Source of the DNA: JAXGPP01 sp964436865
GTDB taxonomy: Bacteria > Planctomycetota > Planctomycetia > Pirellulales > Thermoguttaceae
DNA length: 19,601 nt
Reading direction: 5' to 3'
NCBI GenBank assembly: GCA_964436865.1
Contig: CAYTFK010000103.1
Span: 1 to 19,601 of the forward strand
Shown here: positions 13,660 to 19,601 of the stretch, in pieces
Layout of the letters: every line of letters starts with the position of its first letter
Position numbering within the stretch: position 1 is the stretch's first letter
Translations under genes and position numbers: made by a program
Notes under the pieces: generated by a model
Seen by the model: only the letters and a program-made list of their open reading frames with translations
Databases searched by the model: none
What the model was told of the DNA's origin: nothing

Positions 13660-15804
13660 ATGCCAGAGGTTGTTTCCGGTTCCGCGCTCGACGCGGTCTT
13701 CTATCCGCAGTCGGTGGCGGTGGTCGGCGCGTCGACGCGCGCCGGCACGGTGGGCAACGACATCTTCCGCAATCTGCTCACCGCGGAATTCAATGGACCG
13801 GTCTACCCCGTCAATCCCAAAGCACGGGCGATTTATGGCGTGCATGCCTACAAGTCGCTGGGCGATATTCCCGAGGCGGTTGACCTGGCGGTGTTGATCG
13901 TCCCGGCCGCGGGCATTCTCGGCGTGACGAGCGAGGCGATCGACAAAGGCGTGAAGGCTCTGGTGGTGATTTCAGCCGGCTTCAAGGAGACCGGGCACGA
14001 AGGGGCGGAGCTCGAGATCAAGCTCCGCGACCTGGTCCGTGCGGCGGGCGTTCCCCTGATCGGACCGAACTGTCTGGGCGTGATCAACACCGACCGCGAC
14101 GTGCGCATGAACGCCGCCTTCGGGCGCAAGATGCCCACTGCCGGAAACCTCGCCTTCATCTCCCAGAGCGGCGCGCTTTGCACCTCGGTGCTCGATTACG
14201 CCGAAGAGCGCCACATGGGTTTCAGCAAGTTCGTCAGCTTCGGCAACAAGGCCGACGTCAGCGAGATCGATCTGCTGGCGTACCTCGCCAAGGATGAGAA
14301 GACCGATGTCATCGCCATGTATCTCGAAGACGTCAGCAACGGCCGGCGGTTCATCGAGACGGCCCGTGACATCTTCTGGGAAACCGGCAAGCCGATGCTG
14401 TGCCTCAAGTCGGGCCGCTCGCCCGAAGGGGCGAAGGCCGTGAGCAGCCACACCGGTTCGCTGGCCGGCAGCGACTCGGTGTACGACGCTTTGTTGATCC
14501 AGAGCGGCGTGCAGCGCGTCGACACCATCGCTGAACTGTTCGACTACGCGGCGCTTTACACCACGCAGTCGCTGCCCCGGGGCAACCGCGTGGCGATCAT
14601 CACCAATGCCGGCGGCCCGGGCATCATGGCCACCGACGCGGCGATCCGCTACGGCCTCCGCTTGGCGGAATTGAGCGACGAAACCCGCGACAAGCTCAAG
14701 CCGCTGCTTCCCGCGGCAGCTTCGCTTCGCAACCCGGTTGACGTCATCGGCGATGCCCGGTCCGATCGCTACAAGGCGGCCGTGCACACGGTGCTGGCCG
14801 ATCCCAACGTCGACATGGGCATGGTGATCCTCACCCCGCAGTCGATGACCGACGTCGCCGAAACGGCGGCCGTCGTTCCGGAGACCATCGAGGGGATCGA
14901 CAAGCCGGTCGTCTGCTCCTTTATGGGCGCCAAGGACGTTGCACCCGGGGTGGAGATCCTGCGGCGCGCGGGGGTGCCGAACTACCCCTTCCCCGAGGAT
15001 GCCGTGCGGGCGCTGGCCGCCGCCGACCGGCTGGTTTCGCTCCGCGAGATCCCGCGCCGCAATATGCCGACGTTTAACGATCTCGCGATGGACCGTGCGA
15101 AACAGATCATCGCCGAAGCGCTCGACGGCAAGAAAGAACGCTACCTCACCCAGGCCGAATGTCGCCCCTTGCTGGAGTGCTATCGCTTGCCGCTGCTCAA
15201 GAGCCGGGTGGTGAACAACATCGATGAAGCCGCTGCGGCCGCCGAGGAGTTCCAGACGCCCGTGGTCATGAAGGTCATGTCCGAAGACGTCGTTCACAAG
15301 TACGACGCTGGAGGGGTGATTCTCAACGTCCATGGCGCCGATGAAGCCCGCGCGGCGTACAAGAAGATCCACAGCAACGTCGAGAAGCACGTTCCCGGAG
15401 CGCGGATTCAGGGAATCCTCATCGAGCAGATGGCGCCCCGCGGAGTCGAAGTGATCCTGGGCGCAAGCCGCGATCCGCGGTTTGGGCCGTTGATGATGTT
15501 CGGCTTGGGCGGCACCCTGGTCGAAGTCCTCAAAGACGTCTCCTTCCGTTTGGCGCCGATGTGGCAGATCTCGGCCGAACGAATGGTGCGGCAGATCCGC
15601 TCCTTCACCGTGCTCAACGGCTTCCGCGGCAATCCGCCGTCGGATATCGACGCGATCGTCGACACCCTTTTGCGGCTGTCGGCCATGGTTATCAATCACC
15701 CGGAGATTTCCGAACTCGACATCAATCCGCTGATCGTCCACGCCGCCGGAAAAGGTTGCTCGGTGGCCGACAGCCGCGTGATGTTGCGCCGCAACGGCGA
15801 CTGA
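13660..15804 (+). CDS. ADP-forming acyl-CoA (acetate-CoA) ligase, fused alpha and beta subunits
   Basis: 714 aa from ATG 13660, with AGGAG 8-9 nt upstream; an in-frame start at 13522 would add 46 residues with no family character. Such enzymes interconvert acyl-CoA + ADP + phosphate with acid + CoA + ATP. Order: CoA-binding Rossmann domain (about 10-105, VAVVGASTRAGTVG), ligase-CoA domains (about 155-460) and an ATP-grasp domain (about 493-712). H264 in SSHTGSLAGSD matches the phosphorylated histidine. H546 in SEDVVHKYDAGGV matches the second, beta-subunit phospho-histidine. ELDINPL (685-691) is the Mg/ATP site. There is no GNAT domain, unlike PatZ. Substrate (acetate or another short or aryl acid) cannot be read. 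It is flanked by hairpins and so probably its own transcript. Its ATP-grasp N-lobe has a homologous fragment inside the next gene. Confidence 0.93.
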   Translation: MPEVVSGSALDAVFYPQSVAVVGASTRAGTVGNDIFRNLLTAEFNGPVYPVNPKARAIYGVHAYKSLGDIPEAVDLAVLIVPAAGILGVTSEAIDKGVKALVVISAGFKETGHEGAELEIKLRDLVRAAGVPLIGPNCLGVINTDRDVRMNAAFGRKMPTAGNLAFISQSGALCTSVLDYAEERHMGFSKFVSFGNKADVSEIDLLAYLAKDEKTDVIAMYLEDVSNGRRFIETARDIFWETGKPMLCLKSGRSPEGAKAVSSHTGSLAGSDSVYDALLIQSGVQRVDTIAELFDYAALYTTQSLPRGNRVAIITNAGGPGIMATDAAIRYGLRLAELSDETRDKLKPLLPAAASLRNPVDVIGDARSDRYKAAVHTVLADPNVDMGMVILTPQSMTDVAETAAVVPETIEGIDKPVVCSFMGAKDVAPGVEILRRAGVPNYPFPEDAVRALAAADRLVSLREIPRRNMPTFNDLAMDRAKQIIAEALDGKKERYLTQAECRPLLECYRLPLLKSRVVNNIDEAAAAAEEFQTPVVMKVMSEDVVHKYDAGGVILNVHGADEARAAYKKIHSNVEKHVPGARIQGILIEQMAPRGVEVILGASRDPRFGPLMMFGLGGTLVEVLKDVSFRLAPMWQISAERMVRQIRSFTVLNGFRGNPPSDIDAIVDTLLRLSAMVINHPEISELDINPLIVHAAGKGCSVADSRVMLRRNGD

Positions 15805-15825
15805 CGCCATCAACCGACCGATGCC

Positions 15826-15876
15826 CGGCGGCAGGTCGCGCACCGCTTGCGGAACCTGCCGCCGAGCCGTTTCTTG
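15826..15876 (+). terminator. Rho-independent-type terminator of the acyl-CoA synthetase gene
   Basis: CGGCGGCAGGT (15826-15836) and ACCTGCCGCCG (15854-15864) are perfect 11-bp arms, with a further CGC/GCG pairing in the loop, starting 21 nt after the stop codon. A short T-rich run (TTTCTT, 15870-15875) follows. Confidence 0.6.
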
Positions 15877-15882
15877 CTCTGT

Positions 15883-15922
15883 GGCGGCAGAATTCTTGGC
15901 GTTGGCGCGGTCCGCTGCCGCC
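15883..15922 (+). repeat. Second hairpin reusing the same arm sequence
   Basis: GGCGGCAG (15883-15890) and CTGCCGCC (15915-15922) repeat the arms of the preceding hairpin, with GTTTAATCTTCTT shortly downstream (from 15930). Because all four arms match, arm 2 (15856-15863) can also pair with arm 3 (15883-15890), allowing alternative folds. It could be a back-up terminator. Confidence 0.4.
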
Positions 15923-15996
15923 CGGCTGGGGTTTAATCTTCTTGAAGCTCTATCGGCGGATGGGTCCGGCTCTGCCGCTCGCTGGGGGTAACGGTC

Positions 15997-16025
15997 GTGA
16001 CAGCCCTTCGTCGGCTGACTACAAT
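15997..16025 (+). promoter_or_regulatory. Predicted sigma70-type promoter of the adaptor-ABC operon
   Basis: GTGACA (15997-16002, 5 of 6), a 17-bp spacer and TACAAT (16020-16025, 5 of 6). Transcription would start near 16032 and give a leader of about 170 nt before ATG 16201. The leader contains G- and C-runs near 16085-16123 but nothing I recognise as a riboswitch. Together with the two hairpins upstream this accounts for the 396-bp gap 15805-16200. Confidence 0.55.
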
Positions 16026-16200
16026 GAATGGCGAAGCGACCACTGGATGTTTCGCCGGTGAAGCCATTCGGAGTTGCTCGCCAAAGGGGGAAGCCCTGAG
16101 GGGAGGACTCCGCCCCCCCGCGTGAAGCTCGTTGTTTGCCCGCCCGCGCCAGCCGTTCTCACGGCCCACTAGACATAGACTCGCAGGAGGCCTCCTCGCG

Positions 16201-18347
16201 ATGCACCATTCATCCGCCTCGCCCAGTCGCCGCACCGCCTTCTCGCCCCGTGCGATCCTCCTTGTGCTGCCGGTCGCCCTGGCGGTGCCGGCTCTTGCCT
16301 GGTCGGTACTGCCGGGTGGTGGCTGGAAGTCGGAGGAGAGCGGCCCGCTGATGCATGTTGTCTCGAAGGCCGACTTCATCCACGATATTACCGAACGTGG
16401 CGAAGTGGAGTCGGCCAGCAATGTCGAAGTCCGCTGCGAGGTCTCCAACCAGGGGGGCAGCGGCACGATGATCATCGAGATCATCCCCGAGGGGACCTAC
16501 GTGCAGGGGCCGAAAATTGTGACCAGCGAGGAGGAAGCCGCACAGCACGTCGAAAAGACGCACGAGGGACTGCAGGAGGCCGACTATCTCGGGGTAGTGT
16601 TTGAGGTCATGTCGGAGGACATCAAGGACAAAGAGGAGGTGGGCGGCATCGTCCGTCAGGTTCGAACCAGCGAGGACGCCCGCGCCGCGTTCCGCAAGAT
16701 CATGGAGAGCGTGAAGGCAGCCCGGCCCGACGCCAGGATCGATGGCGTGCAAATCGAGCAGATTCTGGTGAAACTCGACTCGGCCAACCTGGAAGAGCAG
16801 CTCACCCAGCAGCAGATCGTCTGCAACACCAGCCAGGCCGTGGTGATCCAGGCGCAGAACACGTACGACACTGCAGTGATCTCCATGCGGGAATACGATG
16901 AGGGCACGTATGTTCAGCAAGAGCAGAAACTACAGAGCGCCGTCTTCGTGGCCAAAGAGAACCTCCGCAAGGCGCAACAGACGTTGCAGTACAGCCGGAC
17001 ACTCTTGGGCAAGGGCTACATGACCCAGGCCCAGCTCGAAGCCGACGCCTTTGCCGTGGAGAACTTCAGCAAAGCGCTCGCGTCGGCCGAGACGGAGCTG
17101 AGGGTGCTCCAGGAATTCACTCGCAGCAAGATGCTCAAATCGCTGGATAGCGACATCAAGACCGCCGAGGCCAAGCTGCAGGCCGAGCAGCACAGCCATC
17201 AGCTCGACACCGAGAAGCTCAAGCGGATCAAGGGAGATCTCGACAAGTGCTTGATCCGCGCGCACGATTCAGGCCAGGTGGTGTATGCCAACCAGACCGA
17301 CTACCGCGGCGGCAGCGAATTCATCGTCGAGGAAGGGGCCACCGTCCGCGAGCGCCAGGTCATCATCCGCCTGCCCGATCCCAAACGGATGCAGGTGAAG
17401 GGAAAAATCAACGAGGCCCACGTTTCGCTGGTCAGGTCCGGCATGCGGGCGTCGATCCGGCTCGATGCCTTCGCAGAAATGGCCCTGCGGGGGAGCGTGC
17501 AGCGCGTGAGCGATTATCCGGCGCCCACCTCCTTCTTCAGCTCCAACGTCAAGGAGTACGAGACCATCGTCAAGATCGACGACGCGCCCGAAGGGTTGCG
17601 TCCGGGATTGACGGCCGAGGTCAAGATCCGCGTGTCGGAACTGGACGACGTTATCACCGTGCCGGTGCAGGCGGTATTCCAACATGGCCGCAGCAGCTAC
17701 TGCGTCATTCCGCGCGGCGATAAGTTTGAAGCACGGGAAGTGGAGCTCGGCCCGACCAACGACAAGGTGGTGGTCATCCGATCCGGACTGAAGGAAGGCG
17801 AACGGGTGGTCATGGGGGCGGCTGCGTTCCGCGACAAGCTCGAACTGCCGGCGTTGCCGCCGGAGGGAAAGATGCCCGGGGTCTCGCCGGGTGACTCGGC
17901 CGCCGCGGCGGAGCCGGGCGGCGCCCCAAGCGGTGCGAACTCGAATGGAGTTCGCGGCGGTACTGGCGACGCCGGTGCCGCTGGCGGCGCGGGACCCGGC
18001 GGGCCCGGCGAGGGGGGAGGACGCCGCCCGCAGAGTCCTGACGCGGCGTTCGCCGGCTTTGACACCAACGCCGACGGCAAGATCGACTCCACCGAACTGT
18101 CTGCTGCTCCTGATTTCCTCCGCGCCGGGATCACCGCAGCCGACACCAACAAGGATGGCGCGACCGACAAGGCCGAGTTTACGGCGGCCATGCAACGCCT
18201 GATGAGCGGTCGCGGCGGACCGGGTGGAGGACCGGGGGGACCGGGAGGTCCTGGCGGCAGACCGGACGGACAGGGCCGTCGAGGCGGCGGGCCCGGTGGC
18301 GGCCAAGGGGCGCCGGGCGGCGGTCCGGCCGGTGCGGGAGGGACTCC

Positions 18348-18351
<4 letters not shown>
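16201..18351 (+). CDS. MacA/HlyD-type periplasmic adaptor with an inserted ATP-grasp lobe and C-terminal EF-hands
   Basis: 716 aa from ATG 16201, chosen for its CAGGAGG ribosome-binding site 10 nt upstream. Residues 17-36 are an N-terminal membrane anchor or signal. Adaptor strand ITERGEVESASNVEVRC (63-79) and the first lipoyl half up to EGTYVQ (97-102) are followed by foreign residues 103-188. The lipoyl half then resumes at LVKLDSANLEEQL (189-201). A coiled-coil hairpin (about 203-345), the second lipoyl half (about 350-392), and the beta-barrel and membrane-proximal domains (about 393-548) follow. Two EF-hand loops, DTNADGKIDSTE (621-632) and DTNKDGATDKAE (648-659), precede a Gly/Pro/Arg tail (670-716). 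Adaptors join an inner-membrane transporter to an outer-membrane channel. The stop overlaps the ATPase start (ATGA), so the genes are translationally coupled. Family is sure; substrate is unknown. Confidence 0.93.
16507..16764 (+). other. In-frame ATP-grasp (acyl-CoA synthetase) N-lobe fragment inside the adaptor lipoyl domain
   Basis: Codons 103-188 of the adaptor interrupt the lipoyl motif between EGTYVQ and LVKLDSANLEEQL. Residues 135-187 (16603-16761) align without gaps to residues 538-590 of the upstream acyl-CoA synthetase (15271-15429): 24 of 53 identical, including VMSED, GG, ARAA, KI, P-AR-I and IEQ. Similarity continues more weakly upstream (KIVTSEEEAA beside RVVNNIDEAA). The family histidine in the HK-x-x-GG region is D143 here, and no ATP-grasp C-lobe is present, so catalysis is not expected. 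The reading frame is intact on both sides. DNA identity to the neighbour is clearly lower than for a recent copy, so the insertion is old. Confidence 0.85.
18061..18348 (+). repeat. EF-hand pair and Gly/Pro low-complexity tail of the adaptor
   Basis: 18061-18186 encodes two EF-hand-like loops with Asp/Asn/Asp spacing and a closing Glu. From 18208 the sequence is repetitive GGPGG-type codons rich in Gly, Pro and Arg up to the stop. The repetitive DNA makes this tail prone to length variation. Confidence 0.7.
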
Positions 18352-19067
<716 letters not shown>

Positions 19068-19078
19068 CGAGGTAAACG

Positions 19079-19601
19079 ATGACTTTCTTCTGGCTCCGCA
19101 CACTGCAACTCGGCGTCAAGAGCTTGCTGCTCCACCCGCTGCGCTCGCTGTTGACGGTGCTGGGCATCTTCATTGGCGTGGCGAGCGTGATCTGGCTGCT
19201 GGCCATCGGCGAGGGGATCAGCCGCAAGGCTCAGGAACAGATCGAGGGTTTGGGGGCCAACAACATCATCATCCGGTCGATCAAGCCGCCCAACGAGTCG
19301 ACCCAGCAGTCCCGCGGGCCGGTGCCCTACGGCATCACTCGGGCCGACTACGAGCGGCTGACCGAGACGATTCCGACCATTGAGCGGGCGCTGCGGATCC
19401 GGGAGATTCGGCGGCGTTTCGCGTACGGCGGCCGGCTGGTCGACGGCCGGCTGGTGGGGTGCACTCCGGAATACGCCGAGGTCACCCGGCTGCAGGTTGA
19501 TCGCGGCCATTTCATCACCGATACCGAGTTGGAGAAGAAGCACAACCACTGTGTCCTGTCGGCAGGCGTGGCCGAGAAGCTGTTTCCCCTTGAAGACCCC
19601 A
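19079..19601 (+). CDS. MacB-type ABC transporter permease (C-terminus cut by window edge)
   Basis: 174 codons from ATG 19079 to the window edge with no stop, with GAGG 7 nt upstream and 11 bp after the ATPase gene. The N-terminus FFWLRTLQLGVKSLLLHPLR followed by the hydrophobic segment SLLTVLGIFIGVASVIWLLAIGEG is the first transmembrane helix of the MacB/FtsX permease family. Next comes the periplasmic MacB core domain, with GLGANNIIIRS and later CVLSAGVAEKLFP. The remaining periplasmic part and the three C-terminal helices lie outside the window. It should dimerise and work with the ATPase and adaptor above. Confidence 0.93.
   Translation, partial: MTFFWLRTLQLGVKSLLLHPLRSLLTVLGIFIGVASVIWLLAIGEGISRKAQEQIEGLGANNIIIRSIKPPNESTQQSRGPVPYGITRADYERLTETIPTIERALRIREIRRRFAYGGRLVDGRLVGCTPEYAEVTRLQVDRGHFITDTELEKKHNHCVLSAGVAEKLFPLEDP

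Noticed and set aside
13972..15843. A 623-codon open frame on the minus strand opposite the acyl-CoA synthetase
   Set aside because: It is a shadow frame of a confident gene, with His/Asp/Val-rich composition and no recognisable domain.
16489..16917. The hexapeptide EGTYVQ occurs twice in the adaptor (residues 97-102 and 234-239), suggesting a target duplication flanking the insert
   Set aside because: Codons differ, the second copy lies about 50 residues beyond the insert end, and an EGTY-type motif is plausible in both the lipoyl half and the hairpin helix, so convergence is simpler.

Overview
The window is high-GC bacterial chromosome that looks like a planctomycete, probably a Pirellulales relative. 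The signs are a Tat-exported hydroxypyruvate-isomerase-like TIM barrel, a PQQ-type propeller protein, a rhomboid with a basic C-terminal tail, large outer-membrane lipoproteins, EF-hands with Gly/Pro-rich tails, and weak or absent Shine-Dalgarno sites. The taxon is an inference from gene content; no rRNA or tRNA gene was seen.

Left arm (1-10330, all minus strand). In transcription order: an unrecognised membrane-anchored coiled-coil protein (9356-10330), a rhomboid protease (8268-9161), dnaA (6794-7849), dnaN (5352-6464), dciA/DUF721 (5015-5317), gyrB (2401-4932), a Tat-signal hydroxypyruvate-isomerase-like protein (1366-2313) and the start of a secreted PQQ-repeat protein (1-1315, cut by the window edge). 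The block dnaA-dnaN-dciA-gyrB is the classical replication-origin neighbourhood, with dciA where recF often sits. The dnaA-dnaN gap has a very AT-rich stretch and two opposed consensus DnaA boxes, so it is a good oriC candidate. The gap upstream of dnaA has a predicted promoter whose -35 lies inside one copy of a 17-bp direct repeat. DnaA is short and lacks domain I.

Right arm (10654-19601, all plus strand). A divergent intergenic region leads into a very large TolC-family outer-membrane lipoprotein (10654-13413), an ADP-forming acyl-CoA synthetase (13660-15804), a MacA/HlyD-type periplasmic adaptor (16201-18351), a MacB/LolD-type ABC ATPase (18348-19067, ATGA overlap) and the start of a MacB-type permease (19079 to the edge). 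Outer-membrane protein, adaptor, ATPase and permease together would form a tripartite ABC efflux or export machine.

Most notable observation. The adaptor's lipoyl domain is interrupted in frame by about 86 residues that are not adaptor sequence. They align without gaps over 53 residues (24 identical, hand-counted) with the ATP-grasp N-lobe of the acyl-CoA synthetase encoded by the gene immediately upstream. The fragment lacks the phospho-histidine position and the ATP-grasp C-lobe, so it looks like an enzyme lobe captured as a structural or regulatory insert in an efflux adaptor. The same adaptor also ends in two EF-hand loops and a Gly/Pro tail.
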